From Sphingomonadaceae bacterium 3R27E2-A (GTDB taxonomy: Bacteria; Pseudomonadota; Alphaproteobacteria; Sphingomonadales; Sphingomonadaceae), in NCBI GenBank assembly GCA_005503165.1, contig SCNT01000004.1, forward strand, positions 93,999 through 157,998: a DNA stretch of 64,000 nt. The letters run 5' to 3'. Below are positions 35,071 to 44,549 of this stretch, piece after piece (the stretch's first letter is position 1; every line of letters starts with the position of its first letter). A program made the translations under genes and the position numbers. The notes below the pieces were generated by a model, which was not told the origin of the DNA, did not search any database, and worked only from the letters and a program-made list of their open reading frames with translations.

Positions 35071-35847
35071 CTAAATCCCCGCATACCATTCATAATCGAC
35101 GCGGTCCTCCCAGAAGCCGCCCTTGCCCGCGCCGATGCCGTCGAGGCTCGCGACCGCTTCGATCCCGGTCAGATATTTGGCGTGCTTGTAGCCGAGCTGC
35201 CGTTCGATCCTGAGGCGCAGCGGCGCGCCATTGGCGATCGGCAGCAGTTCGCGGTTCAGCGCCCACGCCAGGATCGTCTGCGGGTGCAGCGCATCGACCA
35301 GGTCGCAGCTCTCGTAATAAAGCGCGTCGCCGATCCGGTCGGCGCAGCGGAAGACGATGTAGCGCGCCCGATCCCTGAGCCCTGCCGCCGCGAGCACGCG
35401 CGAGAGCTGCACCCCTGTCCATTCGCCGATCGCGCTCCATCCCTCGACGCAGTCGTGACGCGTGATCTGGCTCCGCTGCGGCATCGACCGGATGTCGGCC
35501 ATCGACAGCGACAGCGGTGTGTTCACCAGCCCGGTCACCGCGACGCGCCAGTCGGCGAACCCGCGCGCGGCGTGCGCGGCATAGGCGTCGCCCGCGGGCA
35601 GGTTCGTCCCGTTCGAACGGAAGACCGGCGACAGGTCGGCGCGGGTGAACTCGCGCGCCAGCGCGTCGCGGTCCATCAGCGCGCGCTGGCTCGCCTGGTG
35701 CATCTCCTCGCCCATCGAGAGGATCTTGCGCGTGAGCGGCGCCTCGTTGATCGCGTCGCACGCCGACAGCAGGGGCACCGCCGCGACCAGCCCGCCTGCG
35801 CCCGCGAGCAGCCGCCGCCGCGGCAGGATCACACCGCCGCCGGTCAT
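35071..35847 (-). CDS. Periplasmic molybdopterin-dependent oxidoreductase, sulfite-oxidase fold
   Basis: A 258-residue protein with a Tat signal (LPRRRLLAGAGGLVAAVPLL, then SAC). The catalytic domain has the sulfite-oxidase-family segment ITRHDCVEGWSAIGEWTGVQL, whose Cys ligates molybdenum, plus RYIVFRCADR and LRLRIERQLGYKHAKYL. This resembles MsrP/YedY-like enzymes. Physiological substrate unknown. The ATG at 35847 overlaps the cytochrome b stop (ATGA), so the two form a coupled pair in which the cytochrome probably supplies or takes electrons. Confidence 0.9.
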   Translation of the reverse strand: MTGGGVILPRRRLLAGAGGLVAAVPLLSACDAINEAPLTRKILSMGEEMHQASQRALMDRDALAREFTRADLSPVFRSNGTNLPAGDAYAAHAARGFADWRVAVTGLVNTPLSLSMADIRSMPQRSQITRHDCVEGWSAIGEWTGVQLSRVLAAAGLRDRARYIVFRCADRIGDALYYESCDLVDALHPQTILAWALNRELLPIANGAPLRLRIERQLGYKHAKYLTGIEAVASLDGIGAGKGGFWEDRVDYEWYAGI

Positions 35848-36716
35848 GCGTCCTTCTCCGGCGGCAGGCGGAACCAGCCGGTCACCATCGAGCGCAGCTC
35901 GTTCACCGGCCCCGCGAGCAGCACCATCGCGATATGGACGAGGAAGAAGGCGACCAGCGCCGAGGCCGCGATGAAGTGGATCGAGCGCGCCGACTGCCGC
36001 CCGCCGAAGACCTCGACCAGCCACGGCCACGCCGCGTTTATCCCCGGCGACATCGCGAGCCCGGTGAAGATCATCAGCGGCAGCAGCAGAAAGATCACCG
36101 CGATGTACGACAGCTTCTGCAGGATGCCGTAGCGCGCCGCGGCCTCGCCCCTGGGAAAGCGCAGCCGCGCATGATCCTTGATGTCGTGCCAGATATGCCG
36201 CGGCGCCCATTCGCCGCGCCTTACGTGAAGGTCCTTCTTCAAATGCCCGCCGAGTGCGGTCCAGAGCATGTAGAGCGTCAGCCCGATCGCGAGCACCCAG
36301 GCGAAGAGCAGGTGCCAGCGCCGCCCGCTCGCGAGGTCATAGCTTGTCGGGATCGTCGCCCAGCCGGGGAAGGCCAGCTTGCGCACCACCCCCTCGCCGT
36401 CGGTCCAGCGCCCGAGCACCCCCGTGGTCTCGATCCGCGTCTCGCCGATCCTGAGATAGCCGGTATCGCCCTGCGCCGCGATCGCCAGCCAGGCATGATC
36501 GGCGTTCGCGCCATAGTCGCCCCAATAGAGGCGCGGGTGCGCGTTGAAGATCATCAGCCCGCTCATCAGCAGGATCAGCAGCGTGACCGCATTGACCCAA
36601 TGCCAGATGCGCACCGGCAGCCGGTGGCGATAGACGCGCGCCGGCGTCGGCGGCGGCGGCGCGTCCGCGGCGACGGGTGGCGCGATAGGGGCTTCAGCCT
36701 CGGCCATATTCCCCAT
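35844..36716 (-). CDS. Cytochrome b561-type membrane subunit
   Basis: A 290-residue membrane protein with four to five helices. The N-terminus is proline-rich and cytoplasmic. Candidate haem ligands are His39 in RIWHWVNAVTLLI, His in RRWHLLFAW, His in ARSIHFIAAS and His in FFLVHIAMV. A soluble loop of about 70 residues lies between helices 1 and 2. The family transfers electrons between quinones and periplasmic enzymes. It is coupled to the molybdoenzyme gene. Start at 36716 (MGNMAEAE); the second Met is an alternative. Confidence 0.9.
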   Translation of the reverse strand: MGNMAEAEAPIAPPVAADAPPPPTPARVYRHRLPVRIWHWVNAVTLLILLMSGLMIFNAHPRLYWGDYGANADHAWLAIAAQGDTGYLRIGETRIETTGVLGRWTDGEGVVRKLAFPGWATIPTSYDLASGRRWHLLFAWVLAIGLTLYMLWTALGGHLKKDLHVRRGEWAPRHIWHDIKDHARLRFPRGEAAARYGILQKLSYIAVIFLLLPLMIFTGLAMSPGINAAWPWLVEVFGGRQSARSIHFIAASALVAFFLVHIAMVLLAGPVNELRSMVTGWFRLPPEKDA

Positions 36717-36737
36717 TCGCTCCCTTCGCCCCTTCGG

Positions 36738-38447
36738 TTACGCCGCGACCTCCGTCGCATATTCGCCGCGATAATGGTTGCGCAAGCTGACCTTGTCGAT
36801 CTTCTCGCTGCCGAGCTTGGGCAAGGCGTCGTTCGACATCCAGATCCGGCACGGCACCTTGTACGGCGCGAGCCGCGCGCTCAGGAACGCCGTGAGGTCG
36901 TCGGCGGTCACCGCGCTCCCCGGCTTGACCCACACCACCGCGCCGACGCATTCGCCCAGCCGCTCGTCGGGCAGGCCGAACACCGCGCATTCGTTGACCT
37001 GCTCATGCTCGTAGATCGCCGCCTCGACCTCCTGGCAACTGATATTCTCGCCGCCGCGGATGATGATGTCCTTCTTGCGGTCGACGATGAAGAGATAACC
37101 GTCTTCGTCGAGATAGCCGAGGTCGCCCGACCGGAAATAGCCATTGTCGAAAAAGGCCGCCCGCGTCGCGGCGGGATTGTTCCAATAGCCCTCGAAATTG
37201 CACACCGAGCGGATGCACACCTCGCCGACCCCGCCCTGTGCGACCGGATTGCCGTCGTCGTCGAGGATCGCCAGGTCGACCAGCGGCTTCGACGCCGGCC
37301 CGGTCGACAGCGGCTTGGCGAGGTAATTCTCGTTGATGATGCCGCAGCCGACGGCATTGGTCTCGGTCAGCCCATAGCCGAGCAGCGGCTTGGCGTCGCC
37401 CATCTCTTCCGACAGGCGCTTCACATGCTCGGGCGGCCGCGGTGCGCCGCCGCCGGCGTAGCTCTTGCACGTCGACAGGTCGTAATTTTTGCGATTGGGG
37501 TGCGTCAGTATCTCGTAGCTCATCAGCGGGACGCCGACGAAATAATTGCACTGCTCGTCCTGGATCAGCCGCATCGCCTCCTCGGCGTTCCACTTGGGCA
37601 TCAGCACCAGTTTGCGCCCGAGCGCCAGGCTCTGCAGGAACACCGGGATTTCGGCGGTGACGTGGAACAAGGGCGTGCACACCAAAGTCGCGGGCTGGAT
37701 ATCCGACATCAGCCCGTCCTCGGTCAGCAGGTGCACGATGCTCGCGGTCTGCGTCACATAGTTGAAGATCGCCTGCACCACCGCATGGTGCCGCGAATAG
37801 GCGCCCTTCGACTGGCCCGTCGAACCCGAGGTGAAGAGGATCGTCGCGAGGTCCTCGCCGGTCAGCGTCGGCAGCACCGTCTCGGCGCTGCCCCCCGCGG
37901 CAACGGGCGCGATCGCGACATCAATCGGCTGCGCGATGTCGAGCGTGATCACCTTGGCGCCGTGGCTGACCCCCGGCTCGGCCAGCCGCGCCGCGCGCTG
38001 GGCGTCGGCGATCACCAGCTTCGCCTCGGCATCGTCGATCCCGGCGGCGAGCTCGCCGCCCTGCCACCAGCCGTTGAGCAGGGTCGCGCAGCCGCCCGCA
38101 AGCAGCACGCCCAGATAGGCGACGCACCAGGCGTTGGCGTTGCGCATCGCGATGCCGACACGGTCGCCGCGCTTTACGCCATGACCGTCGATCAGCCCCG
38201 CCGCGACCTGCCGCGCCGCGAGATAGACCTCTTTGAAGCTCAGCCGCTCGTCGCCCTCGACCAGGAAGGTCGCGTCGCCATGCTGCATGGCGAAAAAGCC
38301 GGCATAGTCGGCCAGATTCGCCGGCGCGTTGGCGATCACGGGCAGGGTCTGCCCGAAACGTTCGACCGACCCGATCTGGATCGGTCCGCCGGGACCTGTG
38401 ATCAGATTATAGGCGGCTTCCAGGCGCAAATCGAGCGCGGATGGCAT
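36738..38447 (-). CDS. Acyl-CoA synthetase (class I adenylate-forming enzyme)
   Basis: A 569-residue ANL-superfamily ligase. Motifs in order: AMP-binding loop ILFTSGSTGQSKGAYSRHH, GYGLTETNAVGCG, YFRSGDLGYLDEDGYLFIVDRKKD, and the C-terminal hinge RGGENISCQEVEAAIYEH, with the catalytic Lys in LGSEKIDKVSLR. It activates a carboxylic acid, probably a fatty or aryl acid, to an acyl-CoA through an acyl-AMP. ATG at 38447 (MPSALDLR) was chosen; longer reading starts lack support. Divergent from lgt with 77 bp between. Substrate not known. Confidence 0.92.
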   Translation of the reverse strand: MPSALDLRLEAAYNLITGPGGPIQIGSVERFGQTLPVIANAPANLADYAGFFAMQHGDATFLVEGDERLSFKEVYLAARQVAAGLIDGHGVKRGDRVGIAMRNANAWCVAYLGVLLAGGCATLLNGWWQGGELAAGIDDAEAKLVIADAQRAARLAEPGVSHGAKVITLDIAQPIDVAIAPVAAGGSAETVLPTLTGEDLATILFTSGSTGQSKGAYSRHHAVVQAIFNYVTQTASIVHLLTEDGLMSDIQPATLVCTPLFHVTAEIPVFLQSLALGRKLVLMPKWNAEEAMRLIQDEQCNYFVGVPLMSYEILTHPNRKNYDLSTCKSYAGGGAPRPPEHVKRLSEEMGDAKPLLGYGLTETNAVGCGIINENYLAKPLSTGPASKPLVDLAILDDDGNPVAQGGVGEVCIRSVCNFEGYWNNPAATRAAFFDNGYFRSGDLGYLDEDGYLFIVDRKKDIIIRGGENISCQEVEAAIYEHEQVNECAVFGLPDERLGECVGAVVWVKPGSAVTADDLTAFLSARLAPYKVPCRIWMSNDALPKLGSEKIDKVSLRNHYRGEYATEVAA

Positions 38448-38524
38448 CGGGCATCTCTCCTCTTGGTCTCGCTCGCCATACCCCTTATGGGGAGGCCTCT
38501 CCTGGGGAAGGACAGCGCGACTAT

Positions 38525-39406
38525 ATGTTTCTTTTTGCAACCTTAGCCGAAGCGACGCAATATCTTAACTTTCAAGATTTGATGGGCGAGAACAGCGAAG
38601 TCGCCTTCAGCGTCTTCGGCCTGCCCATCCGGTGGTACGCGCTCGCCTATCTCGCGGGCATCTTCCTCGGCTATTGGTACCTGCTGAAGCTCATCGACCA
38701 GCCCGGCGCCCCGATGGCGCGGCGCCACGCCGACGACATGATCTTCTATGCGATGCTCGGCATCATCCTCGGCGGGCGGCTCGGCTATGTGCTTTTCTAC
38801 GGCCTCGAACGCTACATCAAGGAACCGGTCGAAATCTTCAAACTCTGGGACGGCGGCATGTCGCTGCACGGCGGCGTGCTCGGCGTGCTGGTCGCGATCT
38901 GGTATGTGACGCGCAAGGAAAAGCTCAATTTCCTGCGCTTCTGCGACTATATCGCCTGCGCCATCCCCTTCGGCCTGTTCCTCGGTCGCGTCGCCAATTT
39001 CGTCAACGGTGAACTCTGGGGCCGCGTCACCGACGTGCCCTGGGCGATCGTCTTTCCCGATCCCGCCGGCGACCTGCCGCGGCACCCGAGCCAGCTCTAC
39101 GAAGCCGGATTGGAAGGTCTCCTCATGATGGCGATCCTCGCCTGGTTCTTCTGGCGCACCGATGCACGCTACAAGCCCGGCTTCCTCGTCGGCATGGCCT
39201 CGATCATCTATGGCGCCAGCCGCTTCACCGTCGAATTTTTCCGCGAGCCCGATGTGCAGCGGATGAATGTCGTCGAAGCGACCGGCCTGTCGATGGGCCA
39301 GTGGCTGACCGTGCCGATGATCCTCATCGGCCTGTGGCTCGTCGCCACCGCAAAGAAGCGCCGCCAGCGTGTCGAACCCATCGCAGGACCCGATGCCGTT
39401 GCCTGA
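38525..39406 (+). CDS. lgt: Prolipoprotein diacylglyceryl transferase
   Basis: A 293-residue inner-membrane enzyme with about seven helices. Lgt signatures are present: GGRLGYVLFYGL, SLHGGVLGVL, the highly conserved GLFLGRVANFVNGELWGR, and LPRHPSQLYEA. It adds diacylglycerol from phosphatidylglycerol to the lipobox Cys of prolipoproteins and is needed for the lipoproteins encoded elsewhere in the window. ATG at 38525; the ATG at 38582 is an alternative start nearer the family core. Its 3' end overlaps the methyltransferase gene. Confidence 0.95.
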   Translation: MFLFATLAEATQYLNFQDLMGENSEVAFSVFGLPIRWYALAYLAGIFLGYWYLLKLIDQPGAPMARRHADDMIFYAMLGIILGGRLGYVLFYGLERYIKEPVEIFKLWDGGMSLHGGVLGVLVAIWYVTRKEKLNFLRFCDYIACAIPFGLFLGRVANFVNGELWGRVTDVPWAIVFPDPAGDLPRHPSQLYEAGLEGLLMMAILAWFFWRTDARYKPGFLVGMASIIYGASRFTVEFFREPDVQRMNVVEATGLSMGQWLTVPMILIGLWLVATAKKRRQRVEPIAGPDAVA

Positions 39407-40454
39407 CGGTCCGCCGACCCCCGAAAATCTGATCCGGGAACTGGCGACGGCGCGGGCGATGACGGTCGCCGATTTTATGGCCCTCGCCAACACGCACTAT
39501 TATGCGACGCGCGACCCGCTCGGCGCGGCGGGCGATTTCACCACCGCGCCCGAGATCAGCCAGATGTTCGGCGAGCTGATCGGCCTGTGGATCGCCGACC
39601 TCTGGTCGCGCGCGGGCAGCCCCGCCTTCGACTATGCCGAGCTCGGCCCCGGCCGCGGCACCCTCGCCGCCGACGCGCTGCGCGCCGCGGCGCGCTTCGG
39701 CTGCGTCCCGCGGACGATCCACCTCGTCGAGACCAGCCCGACGCTCCGCGCGGCGCAGCTGGCGCGCCTCCCCGCCGCGCAGCATCACGACGATGTCGAC
39801 GCGCTGCCCGACGACGCGCCGCTCCTCATCGTCGCCAACGAATTTTTCGACGCGCTGCCGGTCCACCAATATGTCCGCACGGCGGCGGGCTGGCGCGAAT
39901 TGATGGTCGAGCGCCGCGATGGCAAGCTGGCCTCCGTCCCCGGCGACACCCCCGCCGACGACGCCATCCCCGCCGCGCTCGCGAACGCGCCCCAAGCCAG
40001 CATCGTCGAAACCGCGCCGCTGGCGGCCGCGATCATGCAGCGCTGCGCTTTCCGCCTCGCACGCCAGGGCGGCGCGATGCTCGTCATCGATTATGGCTAT
40101 GCCGGCCCCGCCGCGGGCGACACGCTGCAGGCGGTGAAGGCGCACGCCTTCGCCGATCCCTTCGACACCCCGGGCGAGGCCGACCTCACCGCGCACGTCG
40201 ATTTCACCGCGCTCGCGGCCGCCGCGCAGCCCGCCGCGGTCGCGGTCACCGCGCTCGCCGCGCAGGGCGACTGGCTCCGCCGCCTCGGCATCGACGCGCG
40301 ATTGCAGGCGCTGAGCAGCGCCGCGCCCGACCGCGCCGCCGACCTCAAGACCCAGCGCGACCGCCTCGTCGAGCCCGATGCGATGGGCCGGCTGTTCAAA
40401 GTCATGGCCTTCGCCGCCCCCGGCTGGCCGCAGCCCGCAGGATTTGCCGCATGA
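39393..40454 (+). CDS. Class I SAM-dependent methyltransferase, MidA/NDUFAF7 family
   Basis: A 353-residue protein from ATG 39393, or 361 from GTG 39369; both overlap the lgt 3' end, and AGGA precedes the ATG closely. Family features: RAMTVADFMALANTHYYATRDPLG near the start, EISQMFGELIGLWIADLW, SAM-binding ELGPGRGTL, and IVANEFFDALPVHQY. NDUFAF7 methylates an arginine of a complex I subunit in mitochondria; the bacterial role is probably similar but unproven. It overlaps the GNAT gene by ATGA. Confidence 0.92.
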   Translation: MPLPDGPPTPENLIRELATARAMTVADFMALANTHYYATRDPLGAAGDFTTAPEISQMFGELIGLWIADLWSRAGSPAFDYAELGPGRGTLAADALRAAARFGCVPRTIHLVETSPTLRAAQLARLPAAQHHDDVDALPDDAPLLIVANEFFDALPVHQYVRTAAGWRELMVERRDGKLASVPGDTPADDAIPAALANAPQASIVETAPLAAAIMQRCAFRLARQGGAMLVIDYGYAGPAAGDTLQAVKAHAFADPFDTPGEADLTAHVDFTALAAAAQPAAVAVTALAAQGDWLRRLGIDARLQALSSAAPDRAADLKTQRDRLVEPDAMGRLFKVMAFAAPGWPQPAGFAA

Positions 40455-40969
40455 CCGACATCCGCATCGCCCAGCCGGCCGACGCCGAGGCGCTCTCGGC
40501 CTTCGCCGAGGCGAGCTTCGTCCACACCTTCGGCCATCTCTACGACCCCGCCGACCTCGCGCTCTTCCTGTCGACATGGAACCCGCCCGAACGCGTCCGC
40601 GCGCAGATCGACGATCCCGCTTATGACATCGCGCTCGTCCGTGACCAAGCCGGCGCGATCCTCGGCTATATCAAGATGGGGCCGCTCGATTTCGACCTGC
40701 CGCCCGGCCAGCCGACCGACGACGCGGTCGAGCTCCACCAGATCTATCTCGCCGAGACCGCCAAGGGCACCGGCCTCGCCACGCGCCTGATGGACTGGGG
40801 CATCGCCTGGGGGCGCGAGCGGGCCTCGGTCCTTTACCTCACCGTCTTCACCGACAACCCGCGCGCGCAGGCGGTGTACCGCCGCTACGGCTTTTATGAC
40901 GTCGGCCGCAACGAATTCCGCGTCGGCAACCATGTCGACGAGGACCGCTTCTTCCGGCTCGACCTGTGA
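40451..40969 (+). CDS. GNAT family N-acetyltransferase
   Basis: A 172-residue single-domain acetyltransferase. Acetyl-CoA binding motif A region is VELHQIYLAETAKGTGLATRLMDWGIAWGRE, followed by VLYLTVFTDNPRAQAVYRRYGFYDVGRNEFRVG. Acceptor unknown. Its start and stop both overlap the neighbouring genes (ATGA and GTGA), so it is translated as part of the lgt operon. Confidence 0.92.
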   Translation: MTDIRIAQPADAEALSAFAEASFVHTFGHLYDPADLALFLSTWNPPERVRAQIDDPAYDIALVRDQAGAILGYIKMGPLDFDLPPGQPTDDAVELHQIYLAETAKGTGLATRLMDWGIAWGRERASVLYLTVFTDNPRAQAVYRRYGFYDVGRNEFRVGNHVDEDRFFRLDL

Positions 40970-41727
40970 CCGCGCCCTTCGTCACCGCCGCGCCGCTGGC
41001 CGGCATCGCGCACGGCTTCTTCGGACGCCGCGGCGGCGTATCGCACGGCGACCTCGCCTCGCTCAACTGCGGGCTCGGTTCGAACGACGACCCCGCGCTG
41101 ATCGCCGAGAATCGCCGCCGCGTCGCCGACGCGGTCCTCCCCGGCGCGGCGCTCGCCGGCCTCTACCAGGTCCATGGCAACCGCTGCGTCGTGATCGACG
41201 AAGCCAGCGACCTCGCCGCGCGTCCCGAAGCCGACGCGCTCGCGACGCGCACGCCCGGCATCCTCCTCGGCATCCTCACCGCCGATTGCGTCCCCGTGCT
41301 CTTCGCCGACCGCGAGGCCGGAGTCGTCGCAGCGGCGCACGCCGGGTGGAAGGGCGCGATCGCGGGGGTCACCGATGCGACTCTGGCCGCGATGGAAAGC
41401 CTCGGCGCAACGCGCGCCAGCGTCGCCGCCGCGATCGGCCCATGCATCGGCCGCGCCTCCTACGAGGTCGACGACGGCTTCGTCGCGACCTTCGTGGCCG
41501 ACGGCCCGGCCAACGAGCGCTTCTTCGCCGCGGGCAGGCCCGGCCACGCGATGTTCGACATCGCCGCCTATGTCGCCGCGCGCCTCGCCGCCGCGGGGGT
41601 GACCCGAATTGCCATCGGCGGGCAGGACACCTATGCCGAGGCGGACGACTATTTCAGCTACCGCCGCGCGTGCCACAAAGCCGAGAACAGCTATGGCCGC
41701 CAATTGTCGGTGATCGGCCTCGCCTGA
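40966..41727 (+). CDS. pgeF: Peptidoglycan editing factor PgeF (YfiH/LACC1 family)
   Basis: A 253-residue protein with the copper/zinc-binding His and Cys pattern of the family: FFGRRGGVS and LNCGLGSNDD near the start, YQVHGNRC, GILTADCVPVLF, AAAHAGWKGAIAGV and AIGPCIGRASYEV. E. coli PgeF corrects misincorporated L-Ser in muropeptides, and related enzymes have purine nucleoside phosphorylase activity; old annotations say laccase. The GTG at 40966 overlaps the GNAT stop. Confidence 0.93.
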   Translation: MTAPFVTAAPLAGIAHGFFGRRGGVSHGDLASLNCGLGSNDDPALIAENRRRVADAVLPGAALAGLYQVHGNRCVVIDEASDLAARPEADALATRTPGILLGILTADCVPVLFADREAGVVAAAHAGWKGAIAGVTDATLAAMESLGATRASVAAAIGPCIGRASYEVDDGFVATFVADGPANERFFAAGRPGHAMFDIAAYVAARLAAAGVTRIAIGGQDTYAEADDYFSYRRACHKAENSYGRQLSVIGLA

Positions 41728-41756
41728 TCGGCGGGCGGGGGGAGGAACGGGACGCG

Positions 41757-43163
41757 ATGACTGCGACACGCTGGTTCGGGCTCGTCGGCGGCCTCCTCCT
41801 ATTCCTGATCATGCTCGCGCTCCCCGCCCCCGCGGGCATGGAGGCGACCGCATGGCATGTCGCGGCGCTGACCGTGCTGATGGCGATCTGGTGGATGACC
41901 GAGGCGCTGCCGCTCACCGTCACCGCACTCTTGCCCTTCCTCACCGTGCCTGCCTTCGGCGTGATGGACGCCAACGCCATCGCCAAGGAATATTATTCGC
42001 CGATCCTGTTCCTGATCCTCGGCGGCGCTTTCCTCGCGCTCGCGATCGAACGCGTGGGGCTCCACCGCCGCCTTGCGCTCGCGCTGCTGAAGCGCGCGTC
42101 GCCGACCGCGACCGGGCTGCTCTTCGCCTTCATGGCCGCGACCGCGCTGCTCAGCATGTTCATCTCGAACACCTCGACGACGCTGATCATGATCCCGATC
42201 GCGCTCGCGGTCGTGCGCGCGGGCGGCGTGCTCGAGGGCGAGCGCGAGGGCTTTGCCGGCGCGGTGATGATGGGCATCGCCTTCGCCGCGTCGATCGGCG
42301 GGCTCGGCACGCTCGTCGGGAGCCCGACCAACGCGATCGCCGCGGGGCTGATCGAAAAGGCGCTCGACCTCCGCATTTCTTTCCTCGACTGGGCGATCTA
42401 CGGCGTCCCCGTCGTGCTGCTCGCGACCCCCGCCGCGATGGTGATCGTCGCGCGCGTCCAGCGTCTGTCGGCGCATCCCTTCGACGGCCAGGCGGCGGCG
42501 GCCGCGCTCGGCAACCAGGCGATCTGGTCGACCGCCGAGCGCCGCGTCGTCCCGGTCTTCCTGCTCGTGCTTGCCGCCTGGATCGCGCAACCCTGGCTCG
42601 AACCCTTCCTGCCCAAGGGCGCGCTGACCGACGGCACCATCGCGGTCGCGGGCAGCCTGCTGCTCTTCGTCGTTCCCGACGGAACCGGCCGGCCCTTGCT
42701 GGTCTGGAAGGAGGCCGACCGCGCGCCCTGGGGCGTCATCATGATGTTCGGCGGCGGCCTCGCGCTCGCGGCGGCGATCACGACCAGCGGCCTCGCCGCC
42801 TGGCTCGGCACCGTGCTCGCCCCGCTCGGCAGCATCCCGACGATATTGCTCGCCGCAATCATCGTCGCGCTGACCATCCTCATCACCGAATTCGCGAGCA
42901 ATGTCGCGACCGCCAGCGGCATCATGCCCGTGCTCGCGGCGCTGATCGCCGCGACCGGGGTCGACCCGATCCTGCTCGCGCTGCCCGTCGCGATGGCGGC
43001 GAGCTGGGGCTTCATGCTGCCCTCGGGCACCGGGCCCAATGCGCTCGCCTGGGCGACCGACCATATCGCGCTGCCGCGGATGCTGAAGGCGGGGCTCGCG
43101 CTCGACATCATCGGCGTGCCGCTGCTGATCGGCGCGATCTGGGGAATCGCGATGCTGGGGTGA
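41757..43163 (+). CDS. SLC13/DASS family anion:Na+ symporter
   Basis: A 468-residue protein with about eleven helices. The family SNT/SPTN signatures are present: FISNTSTTLIMIPIALA, GTLVGSPTNAIAAG, and in the second half ILITEFASNVATASGIMP. These form the sodium and substrate sites of dicarboxylate or sulfate transporters of this family (VcINDY, SdcS). Strong ribosome site GGGGGAGGAACGG before the ATG at 41757; a longer frame upstream is a shadow of pgeF. Follows pgeF by 29 bases, likely same operon. Confidence 0.92.
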   Translation: MTATRWFGLVGGLLLFLIMLALPAPAGMEATAWHVAALTVLMAIWWMTEALPLTVTALLPFLTVPAFGVMDANAIAKEYYSPILFLILGGAFLALAIERVGLHRRLALALLKRASPTATGLLFAFMAATALLSMFISNTSTTLIMIPIALAVVRAGGVLEGEREGFAGAVMMGIAFAASIGGLGTLVGSPTNAIAAGLIEKALDLRISFLDWAIYGVPVVLLATPAAMVIVARVQRLSAHPFDGQAAAAALGNQAIWSTAERRVVPVFLLVLAAWIAQPWLEPFLPKGALTDGTIAVAGSLLLFVVPDGTGRPLLVWKEADRAPWGVIMMFGGGLALAAAITTSGLAAWLGTVLAPLGSIPTILLAAIIVALTILITEFASNVATASGIMPVLAALIAATGVDPILLALPVAMAASWGFMLPSGTGPNALAWATDHIALPRMLKAGLALDIIGVPLLIGAIWGIAMLG

Positions 43164-43222
43164 CCCGGGCGGGGAATCGCGCTAGTTGCACCTGAAACTA
43201 TATTGCGCAGGAGTCTTTTCGC

Positions 43223-44548
43223 ATGCCCCCCATCGACAACAGCGACCTCACCGGCACCACGCCGCGCCGCGCGCCCAAGAAGGACGTCACCCGGATCGGC
43301 GAGCGTGAGCTGCAGCCTTCGACGCTGATGATGGGTTATGGCTATGACCCGATGCTGTCGGAAGGCTCGCTGAAGCCCCCGGTCTTCCTCACTTCGACCT
43401 TCGCCTTCGAAAGCGCCGCCGCGGGCAAGCGCCATTTCGAGGGGATCACCGGCAAGCGCCCGGGCGGCGCCGACGGCCTCGTCTATTCGCGCTTCAACGG
43501 CCCGAACCAGGAAATCCTCGAGGCGCGCCTCGGCGTCTGGGAAAAGGCCGAGGATGCGCTCGTCTTCTCGTCGGGCATGTCGGCGATCGCGACGCTGCTC
43601 CTCGCGCATGTCAGCATGAACGACGTCATCGTCCATTCGGGCCCGCTCTACGCCGCGACCGAGACGCTGATCGCGCGCATCCTCTCGCGCTTCGGCGCCA
43701 CTTATGTCGACTTCCCCGCCGAAGCCTCGCGCGACGAGATGGACGCGATCCTCGCGCGCGCGAAAGACATGGCCGACGCGCAGGGCGGCAAGGTCGCGAT
43801 GGTCTATCTCGAAAGCCCGGCGAACCCGACCAACGCGCTCGTCGACGTCCAGGCGATGCGCGCTGCGACCGACGCCGCCTTCGCCGAGGGCGCGCGTCCG
43901 CCGATCGCCATCGACAATACCTTCCTGGGGCCCCTCTGGTCGAAGCCGCTCGCGCACGGCGCCGACATCACGCTCTACAGCCTGACCAAATATGCCGGCG
44001 GCCACAGCGACCTCGTCGCGGGCGGCATCGTCGGATCGAAGCACTGGCTCGGCCCCATCCGCATGATGCGCAACACCATCGGCACGATCTGCGACCCGAA
44101 CACCGCATGGATGCTGCTGCGCAGCCTCGAGACGATCGAGCTCCGCATGAGCCGCGCGGGTGAAAATGCCGAAAAGGTCTGCGCTTTCCTCCGCGACCAT
44201 GCGAAGGTCGAGGGGCTCGGCTATCTCGGCTTCCTGCCCGAGGGGTCGCAGAAGGATATTTTTGAGCGCCACTGCACCGGCGCCGGCTCGACCTTCTCGC
44301 TCTTCATCAAGGGCGGCGAGGCGGAGAGCTTCCGCTTCCTCGACGCGCTCAAGATCGCCAAGCTCGCGGTCAGCCTCGGCGGCACCGAGACCCTCGCCAG
44401 CCATCCCGCCGCGATGACGCACCTCTCGGTCCCCGACGCGCGCAAGGCCGCGCTCGGCATCACCGACAATCTGGTGCGCATATCGATCGGCATCGAGGAC
44501 GCGGACGACCTGATCGCCGATTTCGCGCAGGCGCTCGACGCGGTCTAG
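43223..44548 (+). CDS. Cystathionine gamma-synthase family PLP enzyme
   Basis: A 441-residue Cys/Met metabolism enzyme. Asp231 (PIAIDNTFLGP) and the PLP lysine Lys256 (LYSLTKYAGGHSD) are in place, with RFNGPNQEILEARLGVWEKAEDALVFSSGMSAI before them. It has an N-terminal extension of about 40 residues (PRRAPKKDVTRIG) relative to the core family. It may act as methionine gamma-lyase, cystathionine gamma-lyase or sulfhydrylase; sequence alone does not decide. AGGAG lies upstream of the ATG. Convergent with the HAD gene, nearly touching. Confidence 0.92.
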   Translation: MPPIDNSDLTGTTPRRAPKKDVTRIGERELQPSTLMMGYGYDPMLSEGSLKPPVFLTSTFAFESAAAGKRHFEGITGKRPGGADGLVYSRFNGPNQEILEARLGVWEKAEDALVFSSGMSAIATLLLAHVSMNDVIVHSGPLYAATETLIARILSRFGATYVDFPAEASRDEMDAILARAKDMADAQGGKVAMVYLESPANPTNALVDVQAMRAATDAAFAEGARPPIAIDNTFLGPLWSKPLAHGADITLYSLTKYAGGHSDLVAGGIVGSKHWLGPIRMMRNTIGTICDPNTAWMLLRSLETIELRMSRAGENAEKVCAFLRDHAKVEGLGYLGFLPEGSQKDIFERHCTGAGSTFSLFIKGGEAESFRFLDALKIAKLAVSLGGTETLASHPAAMTHLSVPDARKAALGITDNLVRISIGIEDADDLIADFAQALDAV

Positions 44549-44549
44549 G

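Noticed and set aside
40966..41727. Laccase/polyphenol oxidase as the main function
   Set aside because: The family is now better described as PgeF/YfiH; laccase activity is a side reaction and the multicopper oxidase motifs are absent.
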